A stretch of 64,000 bases of DNA from Pseudomonas putida S13.1.2 (lineage in GTDB: Bacteria; Pseudomonadota; Gammaproteobacteria; Pseudomonadales; Pseudomonadaceae). The position numbers and the translations under genes were made by a program. Each line of letters starts with the position of its first letter. Within the stretch, counting starts at the first letter, position 1. Location: positions 6,540,001 to 6,604,000 of the forward strand of contig NZ_CP010979.1 of the NCBI RefSeq assembly GCF_000498395.2, in the 5' to 3' direction. Of the stretch, positions 26,195 through 34,439 are shown piece after piece. The notes under the pieces were generated by a model. That model ran no database searches. It worked only from the letters and a program-made list of their open reading frames with translations, and was not told the DNA's origin.

Positions 26195-26962
26195 TCAGGG
26201 CATGACGAACCCGCCGTTGACCGGCAGGGTTTGTCCAGTGATGAAGCGCGACAGGTCGGACAGGGCGAACAGCACCGCACCACTGACGTCGTCGGGCAGT
26301 TGCGGGCGCTGGATGGCCCGTTGTTCGGTGTACAGGCGATGGCGGGCCTCAGGCACGTAGGCGGTGGCCTCGACCAGCACCAGCCCGGGGGCGATGGCGT
26401 TGACGGTGATGTTGGCATTGCCCAGCTCGCGGGCCAGGCTGCGGGTCATGGCAATCACTGCGCCCTTGCTGGCCACATAGGCCAGCAGGTTCGGCGCGCC
26501 CCACAGCGGGGTGTCGGAGGCCAGGTTGATTACCGCACCACGGCCGCTTTCACGCAGGGCCGGCAGGGCGGCGCGCGTCATCAGCCAGGTACCGCGCACG
26601 TTGACTTGCATGACCTGGTCCCAGGTCTCGATGTCCAGTTCTTCGCAGTTCTTGCCGCCGGAGTTGGTGATCGAGGCGTTGTTGACCAGGCCGTCCAGGC
26701 CGCCCAGGCGCTTGACCGTGCGTTCGATGCAAGCGTCGATCGATTCGGGGCTGGCCAGGTCCAGGCTGACGCCAGTGACATCCAGGCCCATGCCGCTCAG
26801 TTCGCAGGCTGCCTGCTGCACGCGGCCGGCGAGGACATCGGCGATCACTACCCGGGCACCGGCCTGGGCGATGGCTTGGGCAAAGGCATAGCCCAGGCCG
26901 CGGGCACCACCGGTTACCAGCACGCGGCGGCCTTCGAGAAGGGTGTTGAAGCTGCTCATCAT
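26195..26962 (-). CDS. Short-chain dehydrogenase/reductase
   Basis: A 255-residue classical SDR with all key residues: TGGARGLGYA (17-26), NNAS (94-97), S149, Y162 and K166 (AYVASKGAV), and a C-terminal TGQTLPVNGGFVMP. It would oxidise an alcohol or a dihydrodiol, or reduce a carbonyl, with NAD(P). It overlaps the permease gene by 4 bases. Unlike the SDR at 23155-23952, its catalytic motif is complete. Confidence 0.88.
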   Translation of the reverse strand: MMSSFNTLLEGRRVLVTGGARGLGYAFAQAIAQAGARVVIADVLAGRVQQAACELSGMGLDVTGVSLDLASPESIDACIERTVKRLGGLDGLVNNASITNSGGKNCEELDIETWDQVMQVNVRGTWLMTRAALPALRESGRGAVINLASDTPLWGAPNLLAYVASKGAVIAMTRSLARELGNANITVNAIAPGLVLVEATAYVPEARHRLYTEQRAIQRPQLPDDVSGAVLFALSDLSRFITGQTLPVNGGFVMP

Positions 26963-27735
26963 TGGCTACTCAGCATGGCTTTGGGGAGGTAATGCAGCAC
27001 GCGTTTCTCGGCCCAGACCACGGCGCCGTAAGCCAGCACGCCGATCAGGGTGAGCATGACGATGGCGACGAACACCCCTGCGGTGTTGCCTTGGCCTTCT
27101 GCATCCACCAGCAGGAAGCCCAGCCCTTGGTTGCCCCCGACCAGCTCGCCGACGGTGACGCCGATGACCGCAAGGGTGGAGGCGATGCGCAGGCCCGAGA
27201 ACAGTGCCGCCATGGCCGAGGGAAACTCCACCAGGCGGAAGATCTGCCAGCGGCTGGCGTTCATGGTGCGTACCAGGTTGATCATGTCCGGGTCGACGGT
27301 GCGGATGGCCGAGAGCACGTTGATCATCACCGGGAAGAACACGATCAGGATGGCGATGAGGATCTTCGGGTAGATGGTGTAGCCCAGCCACATCACGAAT
27401 AGCGGCGCAAAGGCCACCTTGGGAGCGATCTGCAATGCCAGGATGTAAGGCGACAGCATGGCCTCGGCTGACGGCGACAGGCCCAGCGATACGCCGATGG
27501 CCACACCCAGCAGGGCGCCGAGGGCGAAGCCGACGATGATCTCGAAGGCGGTGATCAGGGTGTGTTCGAGCAGGCTGCCGGACTGCCACATCAGCAGGCT
27601 TTCCTGAGCCACACGGCTCAGTTGCGGCATGACGAACTCGGGCATGCCGACCAGCCCCGGGCCCCATTGCCAGAGCACCAGGAACAGGACCAGCAGGGCG
27701 ATGCTGCCGGCCACGGAGGGGTTAAGGTTTTTCAT
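26959..27735 (-). CDS. ABC transporter permease (SsuC/TauC type)
   Basis: A 258-residue inner-membrane permease with about six helices and the binding-protein-dependent transport loop (EFPSAMAALFSGLRIASTLAVIGVTVGELVG), which contacts the ATPase. It forms the importer with the substrate-binding gene (29 bases upstream) and the ATPase gene. Transporters of this type move sulfonates, aromatic sulfonates, nitrate or thiamine-precursor-like compounds. Given the operon, an aromatic acid or its derivative is a plausible cargo. Confidence 0.9.
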   Translation of the reverse strand: MKNLNPSVAGSIALLVLFLVLWQWGPGLVGMPEFVMPQLSRVAQESLLMWQSGSLLEHTLITAFEIIVGFALGALLGVAIGVSLGLSPSAEAMLSPYILALQIAPKVAFAPLFVMWLGYTIYPKILIAILIVFFPVMINVLSAIRTVDPDMINLVRTMNASRWQIFRLVEFPSAMAALFSGLRIASTLAVIGVTVGELVGGNQGLGFLLVDAEGQGNTAGVFVAIVMLTLIGVLAYGAVVWAEKRVLHYLPKAMLSSQ

Positions 27736-27764
27736 CGGGCGTCTACCTTGTTATTGCCGCGCCT

Positions 27765-28775
27765 TCACTTGGCTGCGGTGCTGGTTTCGATGAACTGGTT
27801 GCTGTAGAGCTCGTCGAGCTTGGGTTCGCGGGGGACGATGCCCTCGCTGACGTAGAACTTGCGCACCGTGTCCAGGCGTGCCGGGTCGATACGGCCAAGC
27901 ACTGGCTGGCCGGCATAGACGTACTCCACATACAGGCGCAGGGTTTTCTCCAGCGACGCTTCCTTGCCGGCATAGGCCGGAACGGCGCGGGCAAAAGTGG
28001 CGGCGGCGGCCTTGGGGTCGTCGATGATGTCCTGCAGCCCGCGCAGGGTCGCCTGGACGACACCGCGGACGATCTGCGGGTGATGTTCGATGGCATCGTC
28101 GGAGGCGAGGATGGCCTGGGCCATGCTCTCGAACACTTGCTCGCGTGGGATCAGCGAGTACTTGAGCCCGGCATCCTCGGCGTTGACCACCCAGTCCGGC
28201 ACGCCGGCCATGGCCTGGGCCTTGCTGGCCGAGAACAGTTGCCATACACCCGACGGGCCGGCGGCCTGGATGTCCACGTCGTCCTTGCTCAGGCCGGCTT
28301 TGCGCAATGAGGCGAGCAGGGCGTAGTAGGTGGTGTCGGAGTAGGACATCACCGTCACGGTCTTGCCCTTGAGTTGCTTGATCGACTGGATGTTCTCGCT
28401 GGCGTTGGTGGCGATCATGGTCACACCGCCGCCACCGAGCACCGCCACCGTGCGTACAGGGATGCCGTTGGGCCGGACGATGATAGGCGTGTCGCCAATG
28501 GCACCGCCTACCAGGGCGTTGCCGGCGCCGATCTGCTTGGCCACGTCGACCCCGCCCTTGGCGGCGATGAAGGTCAGGTCCAGGTCCTGAGCCTGGTAGT
28601 AGCCCTTCTCCTTGGCGATGATCCACGGCGCGAATGCCGGCAGGCTGGGTGGGGCGGGCAGGAGGTAGGTGACCTTGGTCGGCTCGGCCTGAACCTGGGC
28701 GGCCAGGCTCAGGGTGAGGGCGGCGAGGGCAGCCTGTGCGGTGAGCGCCGCGTGCTTGAGGTGTGTGGTGAACAT
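27765..28775 (-). CDS. ABC transporter substrate-binding protein (NMT1/TauA-like)
   Basis: A 336-residue periplasmic protein with a signal peptide (residues about 1-29, cleaved after VQA). The mature part opens with the NMT1/SsuA pattern (KVTYLLPAPPSLPAFAPWIIAKEKGYYQAQDLDLTF) and continues with GAIGDTPIIV, consistent with a type II periplasmic-binding fold. The start at 28775 was chosen for its GGGAG site. It precedes the permease and follows the ATPase, so the three genes make one importer. Confidence 0.88.
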   Translation of the reverse strand: MFTTHLKHAALTAQAALAALTLSLAAQVQAEPTKVTYLLPAPPSLPAFAPWIIAKEKGYYQAQDLDLTFIAAKGGVDVAKQIGAGNALVGGAIGDTPIIVRPNGIPVRTVAVLGGGGVTMIATNASENIQSIKQLKGKTVTVMSYSDTTYYALLASLRKAGLSKDDVDIQAAGPSGVWQLFSASKAQAMAGVPDWVVNAEDAGLKYSLIPREQVFESMAQAILASDDAIEHHPQIVRGVVQATLRGLQDIIDDPKAAAATFARAVPAYAGKEASLEKTLRLYVEYVYAGQPVLGRIDPARLDTVRKFYVSEGIVPREPKLDELYSNQFIETSTAAK

Positions 28776-28806
28776 GCTAACTCCCGAGTGGTGAGTGGGG
28801 CGTCGG

Positions 28807-29652
28807 TCAGTGCAGGTCGAGGTCTTCACCGACCTTGAGCAGATCCATCAGGCGGCCCGCCAGCGGGCCGATTTCCGGCAGCTTGCGGCGCTCGAGCGGG
28901 TTGTTGCGGTGTGGCAGGTCGATCTCGATTTCCTCGATGATCGTGCCGGGGCGTGCGCTCATCACCAGCAGGCGATCGGACAGGGCGATCGCCTCGACCA
29001 GGTCGTGGGTGATGAACAGGGCGGTTTTCTTTTCCTCGTACAGCATCTGCGCCAGGTCCTGCTGCAGGATCATCTTGGTTTGCGCATCGAGGGCCGAGAA
29101 CGGCTCGTCGAGAAACAGCACCTGCGGGTCGATCGCCAGGGTGCGGGCCAGTGCGGCGCGCTGGCGCATGCCGCCGGACAGCTGGAACGGGTAATGGTCG
29201 GTAAAGCCTTGCAGGTGGCAACGCTTGAGCAGATCCTCGGCGATGACCTTGCGCCGGGCGGCGGGCATGCCTTGGATCTCCAGGCCCAGCTCTACATTGC
29301 GGCGGATGCTGCGCCACGGCATCAGCAGGTCTTTCTGCAGCATGAAGGCGACCTTGGGTACCGGGCCGTTGACCGCTTCGCCGCTGACCAGCACTTCACC
29401 CTCGGTGGGGCGGTACAGGCCAGAACCCATATTCAGGATGGTGCTCTTGCCACAGCCGGATGGCCCGATGATGGACACCACTTCGCCGCGACGGATCTTG
29501 AAGTTCACACCACGGATGGCGAATGGGGCATCGGCCTGCCCTTTGGCCGGGAATGCCTTGCCGACGTTGCGAAATTCGATTTCCGTCGGGGCTTCATTGC
29601 GCTGAGGTTCATGCCATTGCGGGGCGATTGCGTACATCTCTTTCACAGCCAT
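28807..29652 (-). CDS. ABC transporter ATP-binding protein (SsuB/TauB-like)
   Basis: A 281-residue ATPase, first gene of the operon. Walker A is GPSGCGKST (63-71), the signature is LSGGMRQRAALARTLA, Walker B is VLFLDEPFSALD, and the switch histidine is in LFITHDLVEA. An N-terminal extension of about 25 residues precedes the ABC core. It powers uptake through the permease encoded two genes further down. The 291-base region upstream contains the likely promoter and operators. Confidence 0.92.
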   Translation of the reverse strand: MAVKEMYAIAPQWHEPQRNEAPTEIEFRNVGKAFPAKGQADAPFAIRGVNFKIRRGEVVSIIGPSGCGKSTILNMGSGLYRPTEGEVLVSGEAVNGPVPKVAFMLQKDLLMPWRSIRRNVELGLEIQGMPAARRKVIAEDLLKRCHLQGFTDHYPFQLSGGMRQRAALARTLAIDPQVLFLDEPFSALDAQTKMILQQDLAQMLYEEKKTALFITHDLVEAIALSDRLLVMSARPGTIIEEIEIDLPHRNNPLERRKLPEIGPLAGRLMDLLKVGEDLDLH

Positions 29653-29744
29653 GGGAATGCTCTCTGGTCTGTTTTATAGGTGATACGCCGTTTAGTGCAT
29701 GAAAAATGCCAAGTGAGGAATTTCGCTTACATTATTGGAAATGG

Positions 29745-29818
29745 CTTATTTATTAATAAGTTGCGATTTTGTTGCACAGCAAGTGCTGTTTTATATATGA
29801 AACATGGTTTTTTATATG
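29745..29818 (-). promoter_or_regulatory. Operon leader with palindromes, likely IclR-type operator
   Basis: In the AT-rich gap upstream of the catabolic operon there is a perfect dyad CTTATT-TATT-AATAAG (29745-29760). A near-palindrome GTTTTATATATGAAAC follows (29788-29803, 14 of 16 positions symmetric), then a partial repeat GTTTTTTATATG (29807-29818). The second block resembles the motif upstream of the porin gene. Confidence 0.45.
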
Positions 29819-29943
29819 GCACGAAAATGCCCAGCAACTGCGCACCGATTTAGCGTCGTGCGAGTTTCCCGGGCATTTTGGGTAACGTGATCAGGTGGGG
29901 TTTTACAGGTGAAACGGGCTGCGACGCAGCCCCATGCAATTTG

Positions 29944-30825
29944 TCAGGCGCTGCGCCGTGCGGGCTTGAGAACCAGCCACAGGGCAGCCGCGATCAGCAG
30001 GCCGCCATACAGGTGGCCCATCGACAGTGACTCATCCAGCAGCCAGGCGCCCCACAGTACACCGAACACCGGGATCAGGAAGGTCACGGTGCTGGCCTTT
30101 ACCGGTCCGATTTCTTCCAGCAGGCGGAAATAAAGGATGTAGGCGAACGCCGTGCACAACAGCCCCAGGCCCAGCAGCGACAGCCACACCTGCCAGCCGC
30201 CCCAGCTGGCGGGCGGCTGGCTCAGCGCGCTCCAGGCGAACAGCGGGCTTAGCAGCAAGGTGGCGCCGAGCATGCTGCCCAGTGCTGACAGGCGGCTGTC
30301 CAGGCCGCTGACCCAGCGGCGGGCAAGGAAGCCGGCAAAGCCGTAGCAGGTGGTGGCCGCCAGGCAGGCGAGGGCACCTTGCAGCAGGGCCATGTCCAGT
30401 GCGACCGGGCCGGCGCCGCTGAGGATGCCGACGCCAAACAGGCCAAGGAAGATGCCGCACAACTTGGCCAGGGTCATGGGCTCGCGGAAGAACAGCATGC
30501 CGATCAGCACGCCCATCAGTGGCGTGGTGGCGTTGAAGATCGCCGAGTAGCCGGCCGGCAATACCTGAGCGGCAACGGAATAGAAGGTGGCCGGGATTCC
30601 GGAGTTGATCATGCCCAGCACCAGGCAGGCACCCAGCTTGCCCTGGAAGTCCCACCGCACGCGGGCGACCGCAACGATGCCGATCAACCCCAGGCAGGCA
30701 ATGGATACACGGAAAAACGCGGTCGGCACCGTGCCCAGCTCGGGGGCGATGATGCGCATGAACAGAAAGCTCGCCCCCCAGACGGCAGCAAGTGTCAGCA
30801 GGCGGGCTAGGGCGATGGGGCTCAC
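29944..30825 (-). CDS. EamA-family (DMT) transporter
   Basis: A 293-residue membrane protein with about ten hydrophobic helices in two EamA repeats (AAVWGASFLFMRIIAPELGTVPTAFFR; AATTCYGFAGFLARRW). The best start is the GTG complementary to 30823-30825, with GGAG 7 bases upstream; reading further upstream enters a REP repeat. It would export a metabolite of unknown identity. It lies upstream of the catabolic operon on the same strand, but 291 bases of leader separate them. Confidence 0.88.
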   Translation of the reverse strand: MSPIALARLLTLAAVWGASFLFMRIIAPELGTVPTAFFRVSIACLGLIGIVAVARVRWDFQGKLGACLVLGMINSGIPATFYSVAAQVLPAGYSAIFNATTPLMGVLIGMLFFREPMTLAKLCGIFLGLFGVGILSGAGPVALDMALLQGALACLAATTCYGFAGFLARRWVSGLDSRLSALGSMLGATLLLSPLFAWSALSQPPASWGGWQVWLSLLGLGLLCTAFAYILYFRLLEEIGPVKASTVTFLIPVFGVLWGAWLLDESLSMGHLYGGLLIAAALWLVLKPARRSA

Positions 30826-30903
30826 GGCGGTCTCCGGGTACAGGGCAGGGCGCGAGTGTACGCCAGGGGGCGGGGGGATTCTTGCGCTTTCTTGCGGTGC
30901 AAT

Positions 30904-31014
30904 CCTGTACCGGCCCCTTCGCGGGTGAACCCGCTCCCACAGGTACACCACAAGCTTCAAGTGCCGTGCGTTACCTGTGGGAGCGGGTTTACCCGCGAAG
31001 AGGCCGGCACAGGC
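30904..31014. repeat. REP inverted pair
   Basis: Two facing REP units, with arms matching those at 982-1092, between the EamA start and aceK. Confidence 0.9.
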
Positions 31015-31073
31015 TCCACACCCTCGATAGTGCGACTAAGCTGTCTATCTCACCCCGCACCGAGGTGTCCTGC

Positions 31074-32783
31074 ATGACCCAGCACTGGCCTGCCGGCGAG
31101 ATCGCCCGGATGATCCTCGATGGCTTCGACGACTATCGCGAGCATTTCCGCCGCATCACCCTCGGCGCCCGCGAGCGCTTCGAGCAGGCGCGTTGGCAAG
31201 ACAGCCAGCGGGCAGCCGCTGCTCGGATCAACCTTTACGAACAGAAGGTCGGCGAGGTCAACGGCTGGCTGCGTGATGCGTTCGATGACGAGGTATTGCT
31301 GGAGGTCGAGCAGTGGCCGCTGGTGAAAAGTGCCTACATACGCCTGATCGACCCGCGCCTGGACGATGAACTGTCCGAGACCTGGTACAACTCGTTGTTC
31401 TGCAGCCTGTTCAGCCATGACCAGATCAGCGACGGCTGCATGTTCATCCACACCACCCGGCCGTCCATCCGCAGCCACCAGCGCGCCACACAAACCTGTA
31501 CCTATCGCCCCGATGGCAATCTGCAGGGTCTGCTGCGGGCGATGCTTTCCGACTACGCATTCGCTTATGGCGACCTTGAAAGCGACGTGTCGCGCCTTGA
31601 GGAGCAACTGCGCGAGTGCCTGCCCGACTGGGTTTGCAAGGACCCGACGCTGGCGGTGGAGCTGTTTTCGCCGGTGCTGTACCGCAACAAGGGTGCCTAC
31701 CTGGTCGGCCGGCTGTACAACAGCGATGAGCAGTGGCCGCTGGTGATACCGCTGCTGCACCGCGAAGGGCATGGTATCGAGGCCGATGGGCTGATCACCG
31801 ACGAGGCAGAGGTGTCGATCATCTTTTCCTTCACCCGCTCCTATTTCATGGTCGATGTGCCGGTGCCCGCAGAGTTCGTCAACTTCCTCAAGCGCATCTT
31901 GCCGGGCAAGCACATTGCCGAGCTTTACACCTCCATCGGTTTCTACAAACACGGCAAGTCGGAGTTCTACCGGGCGCTGATCAACCACCTGGCCGGCAGC
32001 GAAGACCGCTTCGTCATGGCGCCTGGGGTGCGCGGCATGGTCATGAGCGTGTTCACCCTGCCGGGCTTCAACACCGTGTTCAAGATCATCAAGGACCGCT
32101 TCTCGCCATCGAAAACCGTCGACCGCGCCACGGTGATCGACAAGTACCGGCTGGTGAAAAGCGTCGACCGCGTGGGGCGCCTGGCCGATACCCAGGAGTT
32201 TGCCGATTTTCGCTTCCCACAGGGCAAGTTCGCGCCGGAGTGCCTGGCCGAACTGCTGGAGGTGGCGCCGTCGACGGTAATACTGGAGGGTGACACGGTA
32301 CTGATCCGCCACTGCTGGACCGAGCGGCGCATGACGCCGTTGAACCTGTACCTGGAGCATGCCAGCGAAGGCCAGGTGCTGGAGGCGCTGGAGGATTACG
32401 GCCTGGCCATCAAGCAGCTGGCGGCGGCGAACATTTTCCCCGGCGACATGTTGCTGAAGAACTTCGGCGTTACCCGCCATGGCCGGGTGGTGTTTTACGA
32501 CTACGACGAGATCAGCTTCCTGACCGAAGTGAACTTCCGCCACATCCCGCCACCGCGTTACCCGGAGGACGAAATGTCGGGCGAGCCGTGGTACTCGATC
32601 GGGCCGCACGACGTGTTCCCTGAAGAGTTTCCGCCGTTCCTGTTTGCCGATCTCGGCCAGCGGCGGCTGTTCAGCCGCTTGCATGGGGAGTTGTATGACG
32701 CGGATTACTGGAAGGGGCTGCAGGCAGCGATTCGCGAGGGGAAGGTGATTGATGTGTTTCCCTACCGGCGCAAGGCCCGGTAA
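31074..32783 (+). CDS. aceK: Isocitrate dehydrogenase kinase/phosphatase
   Basis: A 569-residue AceK. It phosphorylates and dephosphorylates isocitrate dehydrogenase, controlling the branch between the TCA cycle and the glyoxylate shunt. Family blocks include the ATP-loop APGVRGMVMSVFTLPGFNTVFKIIKDRF (near residue 310) and the kinase-like FPGDMLLKNFGVTRHGRVVFYDYDE catalytic/metal segment (near 455-480). Length fits the family. The ATG at 31074 has a GAGG site; the open frame extends upstream only through a REP repeat. It stands alone between REP pairs. Confidence 0.96.
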   Translation: MTQHWPAGEIARMILDGFDDYREHFRRITLGARERFEQARWQDSQRAAAARINLYEQKVGEVNGWLRDAFDDEVLLEVEQWPLVKSAYIRLIDPRLDDELSETWYNSLFCSLFSHDQISDGCMFIHTTRPSIRSHQRATQTCTYRPDGNLQGLLRAMLSDYAFAYGDLESDVSRLEEQLRECLPDWVCKDPTLAVELFSPVLYRNKGAYLVGRLYNSDEQWPLVIPLLHREGHGIEADGLITDEAEVSIIFSFTRSYFMVDVPVPAEFVNFLKRILPGKHIAELYTSIGFYKHGKSEFYRALINHLAGSEDRFVMAPGVRGMVMSVFTLPGFNTVFKIIKDRFSPSKTVDRATVIDKYRLVKSVDRVGRLADTQEFADFRFPQGKFAPECLAELLEVAPSTVILEGDTVLIRHCWTERRMTPLNLYLEHASEGQVLEALEDYGLAIKQLAAANIFPGDMLLKNFGVTRHGRVVFYDYDEISFLTEVNFRHIPPPRYPEDEMSGEPWYSIGPHDVFPEEFPPFLFADLGQRRLFSRLHGELYDADYWKGLQAAIREGKVIDVFPYRRKAR

Positions 32784-32796
32784 TCTTGGTTCAACC

Positions 32797-32902
32797 GGGC
32801 CGGCCTCTTCGCGGGCACGCCCGCTCCCACAGAAACCCCACAGCATTCGAGTGGTGTGCGGTACCTGTGGGAGCGGGCGAGCCCGCGAAGAGGCCGGACC
32901 TG
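32797..32902. repeat. REP inverted pair
   Basis: Two facing REP units between the converging aceK and DUF6279 genes; the pair may also act as a bidirectional transcript-end structure. Confidence 0.9.
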
Positions 32903-32912
32903 GTGTTCGCAA

Positions 32913-33773
32913 TTACCCCTTCAAACACTTCAACTCACTGAAGTCCGTGCGCACCTTGCCCAGCTTTTCTTGCAAGAACCGCCGCTGTTGCGGCGTACTC
33001 TGCTGCACCAAGTCCACCAGCAAACTGCGCGCCTGTTGTTCGGTATTTTGAAATGCTGAGCGGTATTCAGGCGTCCACAAACTTTCCTTGCGTTGCAGCA
33101 GCGTCGCCAGGCGTGGCTCGAAGCTGGCGTCGTTACGCTGGTTCATCGCCAGCAACAATTGCTGCTGCCAGTGGGCGCGGTTGGCGATCCATTCGCGGTT
33201 CTGGTCGCCCAGCGCTGCGGACCAGGCCTGCACCCGCTGCTTCTGTGCTGCGGTCAACTCGCCAAACCACGGAGTCAGGCGTTTCTCCATGCGTTCGCTA
33301 CGCCGGGCGACCTGCTTGGGCAGCGGGGTATCCACGTACTTTTTCTGCCGTTCGTTGATGTCCTCGCGGAACGCCTCGCGCATTTCAGCCACCTGACTGT
33401 CGCTCATGCCGCGCAACAGTTCCGTGGCCGACGGGGTGATCTCCTCTGCTACCCGGCCAATCGCCTCACGGGCCTCGCGGGTACGTTGCTCCAGCGCCTG
33501 GTCGGTCACTTGGCCATCGGCGACCATACCGCGTACCCGGTCCAGCCAGTCGATGTAGCCGGGCAGCTGGGTCTTGCAATGCCATGCCAGGTGTTCGCGC
33601 AAGCGGTCGTCGAGCAAGGCCTTCTGCTCGCTGTTCATGTCCAGGTAATCGCCCAGCGACCACGGCACCAGGCGGTCCAGGTTGCGGTAGGCCAGGTCGA
33701 TACGGCTGCAGGCGGCCAGGGCCAGGGCGAAGCCGAGGGTGATAAGCAGGGCTTTGGACAGGCGTGCAGGCAT
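32913..33773 (-). CDS. DUF6279-type lipoprotein
   Basis: A 286-residue lipoprotein. The signal peptide ends in a lipobox (ALAAC; lipidated cysteine near residue 22). The mature part is almost all helical, with charged repeats such as LDMNSEQKALLDDRLREHLAWHC and a C-terminal QRRFLQEKLGKVRTDFSELKCLKG. The pattern matches what is annotated as DUF6279 lipoproteins in Pseudomonas. AAGGA precedes the ATG. The function is unknown. It is divergent from the FecI-type sigma factor gene. Confidence 0.8.
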   Translation of the reverse strand: MPARLSKALLITLGFALALAACSRIDLAYRNLDRLVPWSLGDYLDMNSEQKALLDDRLREHLAWHCKTQLPGYIDWLDRVRGMVADGQVTDQALEQRTREAREAIGRVAEEITPSATELLRGMSDSQVAEMREAFREDINERQKKYVDTPLPKQVARRSERMEKRLTPWFGELTAAQKQRVQAWSAALGDQNREWIANRAHWQQQLLLAMNQRNDASFEPRLATLLQRKESLWTPEYRSAFQNTEQQARSLLVDLVQQSTPQQRRFLQEKLGKVRTDFSELKCLKG

Positions 33774-33875
33774 GTGCTGTTCCTTGCAGTGGCGGCCAAT
33801 CGGTAGAGGTAAGGGTAGCCGCAGGGTTCCATTGCATCGCTGCAATGGCGATTCCCTTCCATCGGCAATCTCACT

Positions 33876-33897
33876 ATTATTGCGACTAATTCTTATC
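33876..33897 (+). promoter_or_regulatory. Candidate Fur box before the sigma factor gene
   Basis: ATTATTGCGACTAATTCTTATC resembles the AT-rich Fur-regulated leaders found in front of FecI-type sigma factor genes in Pseudomonas. The GTG start is 24 bases downstream. Confidence 0.5.
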
Positions 33898-33920
33898 CGC
33901 ATCGTTACAAGGATGATTGC

Positions 33921-34439
33921 GTGTACAAGGTCCCGCCTGCACCGCACGATGACATGCACTGCCTGTACCGCGACCACAGCGGCTGGCTGCAAGGCTGGCT
34001 GCGCCGGCGCCTGGGCGACCGGGAGCGGGCGGCGGACTTGACCCAGGACACCTTCGTGCGGCTGATCGCCTGCACGGTGGCCCACCCGTTGCGTGAGCCA
34101 CGCAATTTTCTGGCGACGGTGGCCAAGCGGGTGATGGTCGACCATTTGCGCAGGCGCTCGCTGGAGCAGGCCTACCTGGAGGCGTTGGCACTGGAGCCGG
34201 AGTTGCTGGAGGTGTCTGCCGAGCAACGGGTGATCCTGCTGGAAACCTTGTTGCAGCTCGATGCCATGCTGGACGGCCTGAACCACAAAGTGCGCCAGGC
34301 GCTGTTTCTGTCGCACCTCGAAGGCCTGAGCTATGCCGAAATCGGCAAGCGCCTGGGGGTGTCTGTAAGTTCGGTGACCAAATACATCGCCAAGGCCACC
34401 GAACAGTGCCTGCTGTTCGCGCTGGATGCCGAGCTGTGA
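33921..34439 (+). CDS. FecI-like ECF sigma factor (iron starvation type)
   Basis: A 172-residue ECF sigma factor. Region 2 is at about residues 12-75 (DLTQDTFVRLIA) and region 4 at about 105-160 (LSYAEIGKRLGVSVSSVTKYIAKA). The best start is GTG at 33921, with AAGGA 7 bases upstream; the in-frame ATG at residue 12 is less well placed. It overlaps the anti-sigma gene by 4 bases (GTGA) and precedes a TonB-dependent receptor gene. It should direct RNA polymerase to the receptor promoter when the receptor binds its ferric ligand. Confidence 0.92.
   Translation: MYKVPPAPHDDMHCLYRDHSGWLQGWLRRRLGDRERAADLTQDTFVRLIACTVAHPLREPRNFLATVAKRVMVDHLRRRSLEQAYLEALALEPELLEVSAEQRVILLETLLQLDAMLDGLNHKVRQALFLSHLEGLSYAEIGKRLGVSVSSVTKYIAKATEQCLLFALDAEL

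Noticed and set aside
31050..32912. 620-aa minus-strand ORF opposite aceK
   Set aside because: It reads through REP units at its start and is the mirror of conserved AceK sequence.
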